A DNA stretch of 64,000 nucleotides from Boletus sp. NGJ. Its lineage: Eukaryota > Basidiomycota > Agaricomycetes > Boletales > Boletaceae. Below the pieces are notes generated by a model that was not told the origin of the DNA, searched no databases, and saw nothing but the letters and a program-made list of their open reading frames with translations. A program made the position numbers and the translations under genes. Numbering within the stretch: position 1 is the stretch's first letter; the number at the start of each line of letters is the position of its first letter. Positions 11,949-22,987 of this stretch are shown in pieces. The stretch lies in the NCBI GenBank assembly GCA_019096195.1, contig JAGTXK010000095.1, positions 124,001 through 188,000 on the forward strand, in the 5' to 3' direction.

Positions 11949-13185
11949 TCAAAGCTTCAAGCAAACGTTCTCCTCAAGATACACCACAAACTTTCGCGCC
12001 ACGCTCTCTTCGCTCCAATCTACCTTGCCTTTTTCTGTGGTCCCGAGCGTAATAGCACGTTTATGAATTGTGACGAATTGGCGCTTGAGACGTTGGAGTT
12101 CCGAGAAGGTGAGGTAGCGCGGTGGGAGGGTGATGCGGGGTGTGAGCGGGGTCGACGGCGCGGATGTGGGGATGTCGAGCGAGATGGTGCCCCCGGCCGA
12201 AGAGGAGGCCGATTGGGCGGCGACGATGGCAGCGACGAGCGCGGTGGTGGTGCTTTCGAGCGTGTGAAGCGCGTCTGTCGGTGCTTTGGCGACCTGTATG
12301 TGAACATGTCCGAGAATGAGCAATGGAAGATGTCCCATGAACGATAAGTAAACGGATGTGCCACGTACCGCTTGTGTCCCCGTATTTGGAGGCTTGACGA
12401 GGCCCTGTGTGACTGCGCGCCAGATGTCGTCGCCGGGCACATCAGGGTCTGTCCAGGGTACGGTAAAAAGCGGCGAGTCCCACCGAACCATCGAGGATGG
12501 CTCCTCGTATCGTTGGATGAGGTTATCCAAGCTAACGGAAGGGGGTCAAGCATTCGATCGACAGCGAAGTGCCAAAAGAGCTCACGTTCCAGGAGCATAC
12601 AATCGTCCATCTTCCCGCAGCTTGTTCCATTCGCGACATTGTTCAGGTGGTGCGATTACATAGACCTACTTCTCTGTCAGTCAGAAGACCGACATGATTC
12701 AACCACGGAGCGAAAAGGAAGAGGGAAACGAGAAGCAAGGAACGGCGGATGGTGTCCAGCCACGTACCGTACACACGCGGACCTTGGCCTCCCTGGCAGC
12801 GCAGTACATCTGATACCGGAACCCCTTGATGTAATTGAGCGAGTCGACGATGACGATACGGTCGCTGTCTAAATGTCGCTGGAAAGCAGTGAATAGCGTC
12901 CCGCGTGCTGGCTTTTCCGATGAACTATCTTCACGTATTCGAGAATTTGTATTCATGTCGTCATGCATCTTCGTTTTGTTGGCCGCCCCACACACGATCA
13001 GCGAATGGCTCACCGTCGTACGCTGAGCGTGGGATGTTGAGCGTGTCGTCAGAAAGGATGGTCACCGTGAGCGACGGGCCAGTATAGAAGGGATCCGCGA
13101 GACGCTGTTCGAGATGGTCTTTGATCTGCGTCGCGCGATGGGACTTGCCCGCGCACGGATACCCGGATATTGTGATGAGTGCCAT
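11949..13185 (-). CDS. KTI12: KTI12, Elongator-associated P-loop protein
   Basis: P-loop NTPase that binds tRNA and supports Elongator in modifying wobble uridines. The start at 13185 gives MALITISGYPCAGKS, which is the Walker A loop, followed by ILSDDTLNIPRSAYD. An intron splits the next conserved block, and the following exon reads SSSEKPARGTLFTAFQRHL then IVIVDSLNYIKGFRYQMYC, the family's central signature. Further exons give APPEQCREW with LYAP, LDNLIQRYEEP with RWDSPLF, and a C-terminal helical domain (LTFSELQRLKRQF to FVVYLEENV). All key motifs are present in the expected order and at the expected length (about 300 residues), so the gene looks whole. It converges on the DUF6533 gene. 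Confidence 0.93.
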
Positions 13186-13793
13186 TCCATCAAGAATCAA
13201 GATGGCGGGTGACGATGGTTAAAGTTAATGAAACTAGTTGCGGACGTCGGCTACGCTGTCAGGGGTCTTATGAGTCTTTCTATAATTCTTCTATCAACCC
13301 GTACTTCCAACCCCAAATGCCTTTTATGCCTCACATATTCGTTTTCGAAGCCACAAAGCAGCCTGTAGACCCATCTGATTAACTGGTACCATTTTACTAT
13401 GCCAATCATCTATTCGGCGTATGTTCGCTGTCCAACAAAATGACTAGCATGGCTCTAGATTGTCTTTCAACCGCGTCGGGAACGACGTCGCCCGTTCTTC
13501 TCGGGATCAAAACTTTGAGAGAGGTACGCACAACTTTTCGCTGTCGGCACCGAACTGTAGAGGTAGTAACTACTCACAAGAAAATATTATTAGACCCATA
13601 CATAGTCGCACAAGGCACGCATTAGTCAGCAAGAGCTCTGCAGACCATATGATGGTATTTGCTCCCATGGTCAGATTCGACCCATGATGCTGTACGGATC
13701 CCAAGATGCCACATGCAGTGTATACTATGCCCGGAAAGTAGAAAATCCGTCCGCGCTCTCGGGTTTGTTTCAAGCTGTCACACGGTCCAGATC
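13186..13793. other. Divergent intergenic region (KTI12 / ThDP enzyme)
   Basis: About 600 bases between the start codons of KTI12 (minus) and the thiamine-diphosphate enzyme (plus). It must contain both promoters. Short open frames in it show no family resemblance. Confidence 0.5.
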
Positions 13794-15936
13794 ATGGTAC
13801 TAACTACCTCCTCCCTCTTCTTGCACACTCTGGCACAGGTGGGCATTGATCATGTCTTTGTCAACTGGGGGTCCGACCACCCGGCCATGCTGGAAGAGCT
13901 CGAGCGCCAGCGAGCGACGAACGGGACCCACGCACTCACAATCGTGACATCTCCCAATGAGATGGTCGCATTGAGCGCTGCACAAGGGTACGCACAGGTG
14001 ACTGGCAAGCCAGCTGCCGTCATTGTCCACGTAGACGTCGGGACGCAGGTGAGGCTCATCTTTATATCTCGTGTGGCCATTTTTATGTTTGGCGTCATAG
14101 GCCCTGGCGGGGGCTGTTCACAATGCAGATAGGGGTCGAGTGCCTATCTTGATTTATGCCGGCGCATCGCCGCTCACCAGCGAGGGTGAACTCCCGGGGT
14201 CGCGCAATGAATGGATTCATTGGATACAAGGGTACTCGTCGTTTGGCTCATCTGCTTCGCGGGTGTACTGATGCAAGGGTTTATAGACGTACACGATCAA
14301 CCAACTATCGTGCGCCAGTACATGCGTTATGCAGCTCAAATCGGCTCTCCGGCGAGTGTACCTCACCAAGTCCGACGGGCACTTCAGATGTACGCACCGT
14401 GCTCCGTGACACACCTGGGTCTTGCTCACCTGAATGTTATAGTGCAATGAGCGAGCCAAAGGGCCCTGTGTACCTCTGGGGACGGAGAGAAACGATGGAG
14501 CAGGAAATAGACTCGTCATTACTCGATAGGCGCATCACACTGACCAAATGGCCATCTGTTGAGCCAGCTGCACTTCCGAACTCAGGTACGGTGTCTCCCG
14601 TTCTCAATTATATCTGGTACCGACTTGGTCTGTCTCTAGCGGTGCGACAGATTGCGGACGCCCTCTTGGGTGCAACAGCACCCCTTTTGATTACGTCCTA
14701 TCTTGGACGAAACCATCAGGCGTTCCCCACACTCGTCACGCTATCGCGCATTCTTGCACTCCCGGTTTTCCTGACCTGTCTGTCAGCGACCAACTTGCCC
14801 ACATCACATCCCTTTCTCGTTGGGTTCTCTTATCTGGCGCCGGGGACTCAGACGCCACTTCTGAAATCAGCGGATGTGGTCCTCGTCGTCGACGCCGAGG
14901 TGGCTTGGATCCCGATGAACAAAGACAAGGACGGTGCATACGAGCGACCGAATGAGACAGCGCAGGTATACGTCATCGATAGTGGTGACCCGCTTAAACG
15001 AGCTACTGGTATGCACCACTACGAAGCGGACCTCGTTTGTCACGCCGACGCCGCCGTTGCGCTCACGCAACTTCGGGAAGCTATTGGCACCCAACCCGCC
15101 AATGATTGGTCCGAGCGGACGCAACGGATTCAAAAATTACATCGCGAATGGAAGGCACAACTTCGTGCTGCAGAGTCTTTTCCAACTGCACCGTCGAGTT
15201 CAGGTGGTCTCACACCGTATACGACACCGCAGATTGTGAGCACGCTTCGCAAGGTGATCACAACAAGAGGGATTGCTCGCGAGAACACGCTCATCCTGAA
15301 CGAAAGCATATCCAACTATCCGCTGATTTGGTCTCACATGCAACCTGAAATCCCTGGAGAAATCATTGCTTCTGGTGGTTCTTCGCTCGGTTGGGCGCTT
15401 GGGGCAGGGATTGGATCTATCCTAGGTGGGCGCGTGACAAAGAAAGGAAAGGAAGTTACGGGATACGAGCTCGTCGCAGCCATCGTGGGCGACGGCACCT
15501 TTTTATTCGGTGTCCCAGCGAGTGCATATTGGATGGCGAGACGGTATCAGACGGTAAGCCCGTCTCGACTTCGTGTGCGTCGCGCCCGTCGTTGATGCTA
15601 TTTGACGTGACGTAGCCTTTCCTAACCATCGTGCTCAACAATGGCGGTTGGAAGTCGCCCAAGTTGTCCATGCTTGGGGTTCACCCTAGGGGACATGGCG
15701 CCAACGCGGTCGGAGACCAGCTTACAGTTGGGTTTGGTCCGGATTGTCCCGATTATTCTCAGATTGCGGTGGCGGCATCGAATGGATGGGCATGGGGACG
15801 GAAGATCAGTGTCAATCTTGCGACGGAGGGGAAGAGCGCGCAGGTGTTGTTGCAGGAGACAATTGCGGAAGCGGTGCGAGTGGTCGTCGAGGACCAACGG
15901 TGTGCGGTGGTGGACTGCGTGTTGGAGAATATTTAA
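13794..15936 (+). CDS. Thiamine-diphosphate-dependent enzyme, acetolactate-synthase-like
   Basis: Three-domain ThDP enzyme. Exons: 13794-14048, 14101 to about 14229, then about 14285-14394, 14453-14584 and onward. The N-terminal pyrimidine-binding domain has VNWGSDHPAMLEEL and the likely cofactor-activating Glu in TSPNEMVALSAAQGYA. The central domain runs from about 14640. The C-terminal domain has GDGTFLFG followed 25 residues after the GDG by NN (in VLNNGGWKSP), the classic GDG-X25-NN ThDP/Mg site, interrupted by an intron near 15553-15614. The frame runs through to TAA at 15936. The family covers acetolactate synthase, benzoylformate decarboxylase, oxalyl-CoA decarboxylase and relatives; this is not the mitochondrial ILV2 type because no transit peptide precedes the domain. 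Substrate is unknown. Confidence 0.85.
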
Positions 15937-16304
15937 TGTGCGCGTGGAAGGTGACGTGCTAGTGGGAAAAGAGAACCAGTATTTTTGTTGTAAGTAATAT
16001 TACTGTGATCATTGGAGTCCAGACCTGCCAATACGTTGATGTTGAAATATGCTTTTTCTGCCGACACATCCTACCTCGATTGAACCTGCCCAAAGTCGCA
16101 TGTCCTGGCCAATGATGTGTCGGACATAGGGCATGAGAGCTTCTTGAAGTGTGGAAGCTTGATTTGGAGTACCATCAGTGATTTTTGAGCCAAGACTGTA
16201 CAAGTCCAACAATTTTCAGCACCAACCCATAGGCATAGTACACCAACGAGTCTCATTCAATGAGTCTCACAAACGTTCACTGCTACACGGGTCGGCGATT
16301 GGCG
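15937..16304. other. Intergenic region between convergent genes
   Basis: No gene seen. A 10-base inverted pair (CCGACACATC and GATGTGTCGG, about 50 bases apart, near 16060-16130) could form a stem near the two 3' ends. Confidence 0.4.
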
Positions 16305-18245
16305 TTACGCTTCATGTGGTTTCCGGTACCTATCCGCGTCTCTAACGAGGAATAGCAGCGCACTACTGATCAAGACAACGACCTATATGTACAAAAGGAA
16401 TCAGCGGAGAGCCAAGCAGATTCGAGCGTTCGGCGGTCCTACCAGGTGGATATAGAACAGGAGGAGAGGGGTGGTGTTGATCGTTGCGGTGAAAATACTA
16501 CCCATGATGACCGGCGAGAGGGCACCGCCTGCATTGGAGACTATCTCGATAGCTGCCAATGCTTCTCCTAGGGGGCCCTGGAATCAGTACCAATCTCGCA
16601 TACAAGGTGATATCAAAATATCACCTTGCTTCAGTGGAGAAACTGATCCAGCGACTAGGCTGCGGATCGCAGGAATATGTATGGAGCCAAATCCATAGCA
16701 AATGCCGGCTATATCGTACCTGTGAGGAGACGAAAAAGAACTGATCGTGACCGAATGCTTACAAAGGATCAACGCTTGGCTCGTTCTCGATGCGGCTGCA
16801 CTCAAGGCAAAGATTGCCGCGACGACACATGCCACAAAGGCCAAGTGTACATCCAAACGATCAGAGGTCTCCAATTCTGGTTCTTCGCCGTTGCCGGTAT
16901 CTTCTTCTGTAGGGAGGGAACGTATGATTCGTCGGCTGTAGTATGGGCGCAAAAGGTGAACGAGCGCTGGGAGAATCAGCATCATTACGATCGTGCCGCT
17001 GACAGCGATGATAGTGAGGAAAAGACCAGTCTAGAGTAAATAAGATCAACTTGTAGTGCGACAGGTCGACGCTAATGCTCACATCTGCAGGAGTGAGGTG
17101 GTATTTTGACGTGAAAAGTATTAACCAGGCGGCCGGAGAGTAGGCATTGGCGACCACGAACACGAAAGTGTGTACAGCGCACCAAACGAGTCGCCAATTG
17201 CGAGTTCCGTCCAATTTGCGAGTTGGTATGAACATCTTCAGTGGTTTGAAAATGTATAAGGGTGCTGTAGAGAGCCTCTCAACAGAAGGTTCCGGACGCA
17301 TGAGGGAAAGTGCGTTTCTTTTTTCCTCCGGAAAAGATTCGGGTAGGACAGAAATAACGTAAGTGAATGTAGCAACAAGTATTGCAGCTGCCATGTAGAA
17401 CACGATTAGAGGGTTGCCAGTTTTCGTTGTAATGGATCCTCCAAGAGCAAATGATATACAAGTGCCTGAAAGAGACTATCTGTGAAGAGGCACAAATTTT
17501 TCACATGAGATCCGGACCTAGCGCACCCCAGCCTCCTATCTTACTCAGCGCGGTAGTTCTTGAAGGTGGAATAAGACTCGTCAAGGAAGGTGAGTTTGAA
17601 ACATACCTATCTTCCGGCATGCATACGTCGACAATGTACATGTTGACAAGATAACCATAAATCGACGTGCTGGAGAACATTCCTGATAGTATCCCCACAA
17701 GGAAGACCCAGACAGCGAGCCAACTTGGCATATACTGTGACCCGGCTATCAAGCAACTCCCAATGATCCCGACGATAAGTACGAGTAAGAGGGCGGGTTT
17801 CCTCCCGTAGTGGGATGAAATACGACTTATGATGCCACACCCAGCCATCACTGGAATGCCTGTGAGCAACCGCAGCAGTCGAAAGCGGTATAAACACACC
17901 TAACACGCCTTCTATCGCGCCAAGTATTGTGATAATGGTCGCAAAATACCGCTCTACCTCGGGCGCATCGCAGAGTTCAGGGGGGATCGGGCCACCCGCT
18001 GGGAGAGTGACAGGATTACCGTGTGATATGTTCCAGAACCTGCAGGCAGCTTGTCGTACAAGTTCGAGAATTGTGGTTGACGGCATCAGAGCCGCCAGCC
18101 GTGTTGCGAGTGCGACTGGAATAAGGAGTATCTCCGGTGTAAATCTGAATCGTACCCTCGGTAAACTCCGGCTCGACTGGCCAGCTGGTCGAGAGTCTCC
18201 CAGTAAAGGGACAGTTTCGGACGTCGCTTGGTTCTGGGAAGACAT
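16305..18245 (-). CDS. Major facilitator superfamily transporter
   Basis: Multi-exon gene, start at 18245 (MSSQNQATSETVPLL), stop at 16305. A hydrophilic N-terminus is followed by about twelve membrane segments. The MFS loop 2-3 signature appears as SRISSHYGRKPALL (about 17840), and helix 4-5 sequence IYGYLVNMYIVDVCMP follows. The central loop (LPESFPEEKRNALSLMRPEP) and the second half (ALVHLLRPYYSRRI, RSLVAGSVSPLKQGE, ALSPVIMGSIF) fit the eukaryotic MFS group that resembles bacterial tetracycline/folate transporters. The C-terminus is RDADRYRKPHEA. Introns are short and frames join. It sits at the plasma or vacuolar membrane; substrate not known. Confidence 0.85.
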
Positions 18246-19205
18246 GATAGAGAAACGAGTCTACTGCATGGGCGCGTAAATCAGCTATCCAGCTGCGGCG
18301 CGGGGAGAACAGGGTGTGTCGGCACTGGTCCACGTAATACATTGTGTAAAATTAATGTTGAAGCACATTTCAGCAGGGCTTATTAAGTAATCCACTGACC
18401 GGGGAATGCCAGAAACCTACCTTCATGCATCATGTCCCAGGCATGATTCACTGATATCATGATTGTCATACAACTGGAGGGGCCGAATCGCAGACAAGTC
18501 AATGGCGTTGCATTGCGGCGCTCACTATTCAATGATGATTTTGAACCTACCGTTCAACATTGCGACACCCAGGGCCATCCGAAACTTGCGAGAAGCCGGG
18601 AAAGCTGGGAAAAGCCATGATGATGACAATTAAGTACAAGCCATGTGTCAGCGGCTTGGGGGGTGCCAATTCTGGGCCGCCATGATGCCGCCGCGCGCTT
18701 TCCCCATTGCAGTGTACTGAGTTGGTTGTTCAGTACGTTCAGTACTCAGTACCAATAGGCCGAACAAGCTCGGAACAACTAAATCATATGCACTCTTCTC
18801 TCCTATGCCACCATGGACGCGATGTTTCGTGAGCAAGCGCGAGAGGACCTCAGTGTTTGCTCTCAGCGTGTTCGAATAGGCTAACGCTGGTGGACAAGGA
18901 TGATATCAACCTCAGTACTTGGTCGCACCGAGTCGTAGGCTTCGTTTGTTTCTCAGTCGATATCTCAGGTGGCCTGTCCCTTGTATATCTAGACCAGAAT
19001 AACGCCTGCCCATCACTAGTTTATGTCTCGGTCGAAGAAGTGTCCAATTAAATAAATCTATCACGAAAAGCAAGGCATTTAGGCACTTCCGGAAAACGTT
19101 ATTCGATCCACCTATTAAACAATACCAGAATGAACATATCACCATCAAGTCTCCAATGCAAGATCGTATAGCGGCATCCAGTGTGGTCGGCTGTAGACTT
19201 AATAC
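18246..19205. other. Intergenic region, no gene seen
   Basis: About 960 bases. Small open frames near 18650-19150 are not supported. It has several short inverted repeats around GTACTGAGT/ACTCAGTAC at 18714-18755. It holds the promoter of the MFS gene on the left and the 3' end of GLO3 on the right. Confidence 0.45.
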
Positions 19206-20879
19206 TCAGTGTTGAGACATTTGAGCCAAATAGTCAGAAAGCTATGTAGTTCATGTCAAGGAAATTCAAAACACCGGGAGGATAGTGTACATACCTTCAA
19301 TGCACCCGTTCGGATGCTCTCACCCACGTTTTGAACTTCAGGATTAGCCATCACTCGGGCGATAGCATCTCTCGCAGCAACCTCTAGATTCGCAAGGCTA
19401 CCGTCACCCAAAAGCCCCTCAGACCCGCCGCGCTCGAGTTCCTCTTCCTCTTCGCGACCAAAGTATTGACTGGAAGAGATTGAGGTTGCCCCTTGGAAGT
19501 TAGACAGCCGTTGTTTCGACTCGGCAACGAAAGTAGGATCGTAATCATTTCGTCCGAAAAACATATCCGAAGAAATGGCCTTCTGAGTTCCAAACTTTTC
19601 CCGAGCCGTCGTGGGTGAGTCCTCCGCTGGTGGGCTATAGGTAACGAATATTCTCAGCCGAGGGGTCCAGGATGTAATGGTTGGATACACACGTAGACCT
19701 CGCGCTGGACACCGTCTGGGATGCAGCGGGAACACCACCAAAGCCTAACTTGCGGAAACCCATTCCCAACCTCTCAAGATCCTGGGTATTTCCTCTCTGA
19801 ACATCCACTCTGCCGGGTACCGCAGTCGTCGTTAGGCTGGTGTTGGCAAGTTTGGCTGTCGCGTCCGCTCGGGCAGCCTGCTCAGCCTGTCTAGCACGTT
19901 CTTCTTCCCCCTCGCGCTGCCGATCGTATCCAAGCTGCTTAATGCGTTCAGCTTCCTCCGCAGCTTTGCGTTCTGCCTCGGCAAAATCAATCGGTGCGGC
20001 GGCCTTCTTCGCTCCAAGACCTCCAAGCTTACTCTTCTTCGCAGCGGCTGAGGCATTAGTAGAGGTAGTAGTAGCCGGCCCCGAAGAGTTCAGACGTGAG
20101 GAACCCAGTTTCGCGGAGCTGTTGACTGTGGATGAAGTAGACCGCAAAGAGGCTGATGTTACCATTCGGGAAACAGGGCGACCAACGACGGGCGGGGCTG
20201 TGGTCGTAGTGGAGGGAGGCAAGGGTTTAACCGGAGCAGATTTGTCCCAAGAGGAAAAGAAGTCATCTTCCGCCTGCGGTGTGGAATCAGTTAATTGGGA
20301 CAAGTCAATTCCATCGACAGCGACCCGGGCCGGAAATCTAGCGACTGGAATAAGCGTTTTTGAAAGTGCAGGATTCAGTAGTACATACTTGATGGAGTCT
20401 TCCTTGACACGCTTAGCAAGCTCCTCCTTGTAGAGCTCCGCAGTTCTGCTCGAATACTTGTTCTTCGGGTCGGTGTCACTCAAGAGGGAGGCGCCGCCAT
20501 GACGGGTGAAGAATTCTGTTGCGGATGCGTTTCCACCGACTTTCATAGTCCGTAGTTGGTTCAGTTGCCAACTGTCTAGATTCGTCGAGCTGTTTACCCT
20601 GGAGGTTTGAGGACATATGGAAGAGGAAGATATTGCACCGACCGCACGAAACTGATATGCACGCCCATATTCCGATGTATGCTAGAGCAGTCCAGGCATA
20701 TATAAACACCAAAAGTGACACTTGACCAGGTTGGGTTCCGGGCTTGACAGTCGAAGCATGTCTGTTGGTGATCATGAAGGTGGGACTATGAGATTAGAAG
20801 TTGACCAGCCTTGTTCCCTTTCTGTGCTCTGAGCACGTTGAATACTTTTTCTGACTCTGCTTTGGTAGGATCAGCCATC
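19206..20879 (-). CDS. GLO3: ArfGAP of the Glo3/ArfGAP2-3 type
   Basis: GTPase-activating protein for Arf1 in COPI coat retrograde transport at the Golgi. Start at 20879 ([16 protein letters not shown]). The ArfGAP zinc finger is split by introns: CFDC, 16 residues, then CLDC, followed by the arginine finger region [14 protein letters not shown] and then [19 protein letters not shown] long low-complexity Ser/Thr/Ala linker and a charged coiled segment ([16 protein letters not shown]) follow. The C-terminus carries two Glo3-motif repeats, [14 protein letters not shown] and [14 protein letters not shown], and ends [12 protein letters not shown], an amphipathic helix as in the family. These parts identify the Glo3 rather than Gcs1 type. 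The gene looks whole. Confidence 0.93.
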
Positions 20880-21110
20880 GTGAGTCGGGCGTTCGAGTGC
20901 GAGTTAAACGTCAACCTGTGGGATGGCGAAACACGGGATGGATGTTAACGTGTAATGTCCCGGGGTCCTCGGTTTAGTTGAGGCAGATGGTAATCGGGGT
21001 CCTTACTTTCGAAATATGTATTCTGTCTAGCACTCAGGTTATTGGTATAAATGATCACAACTTGCTGGTTTTCCCCACAAATTAAAAGATGACCGCCCGC
21101 CATCACTTGG

Positions 21111-21753
21111 TTAGCCTGAGAGGTACTGGACGAGGAGGCCATCTACGCTGTGGTTGACGGACGTGAGCACTGAGAGTTGTCTTGTCCTGCCACACAATAA
21201 ATGTCAAAGATGGCAGAGTGGCACTAAGCGGGTTGTTGCAAGTCGCTATCACCAGTGATACTGGGGTCAGTGAAGGTCACGCTGTTCAAATTCGTGAGGG
21301 GAAGGGTTTCAACGCTATCCTTCCCCTCGAAGACTACTGTGACGAATCACTCGGTATCGTTCTGCAAAGAGGATTCTGAAAAGGTCCATGCAGTACTTCC
21401 TGACATTGAAAATGGCCAGTGGTCCGATTGTCAATGACCACTATGCCAAAATTCGTAAAGGGAGCAACTACAATGATAACGTCACCACCATTGAAATTTG
21501 ATGGTGACGCCAGCGCCAAGTTGTTTGATGCACGAATGATGAAAACCAATTCGGACTAAAAAATCCAGCATGTCTCACCACTGTACCATCGCGAGGGCAC
21601 TCCATCAAAGAAGTTGCCCCCAATAGAGTCGATACCAGCCTGGAAGTCGTTCGGGCAGGTGAAGCCGTCGATACCAAGCGGAATAGTGAAACCACTGTTA
21701 CTGCTGCCCGAAGGCCCGGTGAAGGTATATACCAATGACAGTGTCAAAGTTCC
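21111..21753 (-). pseudogene. Eqolisin (peptidase G1)-like copy A, decayed
   Basis: Third and most damaged member of a tandem set. Exon 2 equivalent begins at 21753 after an acceptor and reads GIDGFTCPNDFQAGID, matching the Gln-bearing FVGIDG..C..LQAG block of copy C. The next exon reads NGGDVIIVVAP then VVIDNRTTG, matching the GGDVLTI and NLTT blocks. Beyond the cysteine that precedes the catalytic-Glu region the frame is lost: the family block continues one base out of frame (reading TE, then a TGA where Trp is expected, then FVTVVFEG and LPLTNLNSVTFTDP). The C-terminal segment (LTSVNHSVDGLLVQYLSG) sits in yet another frame. No exon 1 with signal peptide is recognisable. The sequence just past its stop is shared with copies B and C. 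Confidence 0.6.
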
Positions 21754-22011
21754 CTGTCGGCAAAGAAATCAAAGATAACGGATCAGTATTTACTCTTCGA
21801 CACAGTAGATGACCAGATGCGGCAATTGTGTGTCCGAGTTTCGATATCCAGCAGCTAAGGTTACTACCGCTTCCTGGCAATATACAGCTTGCATCGCAGT
21901 GATAGTACGTATGTCTTTCTGTCAAGATATCTTCCTAGAAAATCCACAAACAACGCTATTGGTAATGATTCCTTGTTGGTTTTCCCTACAAAAAGCAACC
22001 ACCACTTGGCG

Positions 22012-22910
22012 TCACCCGCTCGAGAGGTAACGGGCGCTGAGGGTATTTCCCTGGACCAAGGTCTCCGTGAGATGTATGTCACCCCGCATAATGTCGAGGA
22101 GGTTATCCTCACTCGGGACGCAGGGGACGGAGTTGGGGCCAGAGGCAACAGTGTCATAGAAGGTTATGGTGTCAAAATTTGCCAAAGAAGCATATACTGG
22201 ACCGTTTACCGAGTCAGCCAGACTGCTTTGGACGGCCCACTGAGCAGTCGTATCGCAAATAGGATTAAAAGTGCTGTATCTCCGCGAGAACGCCCAGACA
22301 CGGCCCGGGGTGCGATTCTCAACGACCATAATACCTCCAAGCACGTTGCCAGCATGAGCGGTGAGCCTGATTTCGTCACCAGGGAAGATAGGGTAGTAGA
22401 TAAGCTCATACTCGATTGTGGCAGTAGTCAACACGAACGCAGCTATTCAATGCACGAATGATGAAAGCCAATCCGGACTAGAATTTTGGCATCTCTTACC
22501 ATAGTATATGACTGTGTTACCAACGATGTTGAACTTCATACCAGCACTGAGGACAGGGCCGCATTCCTCATGGCCGATACCAACCCAAACAAAGGCACCA
22601 GTGATAACAGCGGGTGTGAAGGTGGGGACCCTAAAGGTACCAGTGATAATATCGAAATTAATCTGTCGGAAAAGAAGTGAGATCGAACATGATTGTGGAC
22701 CATGGGGATAATACGAACTCCAGGCTGAGCAACGCACACAGCACCAGCCCTGTCAAAATTGTACGTAGTGTAGAAGGTAACACCAACGGGTGACCGAGGT
22801 TGGTGGGAGGATTGTGACTGGAGATCTTCGCCACGAGCCCCCAGCTGGGAGGGAGCCAGAGCAACAAAGGCGAGGAAAAGGTTGCTGAGATGAACGAACT
22901 TGAAGATCAT
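22012..22910 (-). CDS. Eqolisin (peptidase G1)-like copy B, predicted inactive
   Basis: Three exons, start at 22910 (MIFKFVHLSNLFLAFVALA, a signal peptide), stop at 22012. Splice sites match copy C in position and phase: donor after AQPGG-like codons near 22722, acceptor CGACAG before INFDIITGTFRVP, donor after VIYY. The fold-defining blocks are present (FVWVGIG, GGIMVVENRT, VYASLANFDTITFYDT, YLSSG). The two catalytic positions of glutamic peptidases are changed: the catalytic Gln in LQAG of copy C is Ser here (VLSAG), and the catalytic Glu in CHENVEW is Gln here (CDTTAQW). The family's AWYEW segment is also replaced (AAFVLTT). The frame is open throughout, so this looks like a secreted pseudoenzyme or binding protein rather than a dead gene. 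Confidence 0.75.
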
Positions 22911-22980
22911 GGTGGGAATGATGGAGCTGTGAAACGTCGATACAACGAGAGCCTGGGATACAGAGAGAGCACCCTGCAAC

Positions 22981-22987
22981 CTTTATA
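22981..22987 (-). promoter_or_regulatory. TATA box of eqolisin copy B
   Basis: GTATAAAGG on the minus strand about 75 bases before the copy B start codon. The same GCGTATAAAGGTTGCAGG context occurs before copy C, so this core promoter was duplicated with the gene. Confidence 0.55.

Noticed and set aside
19840-20433. 197-residue plus-strand open frame, Ala/Ser-rich
   Set aside because: Antisense of the low-complexity linker of GLO3, whose motifs are clear on the minus strand.
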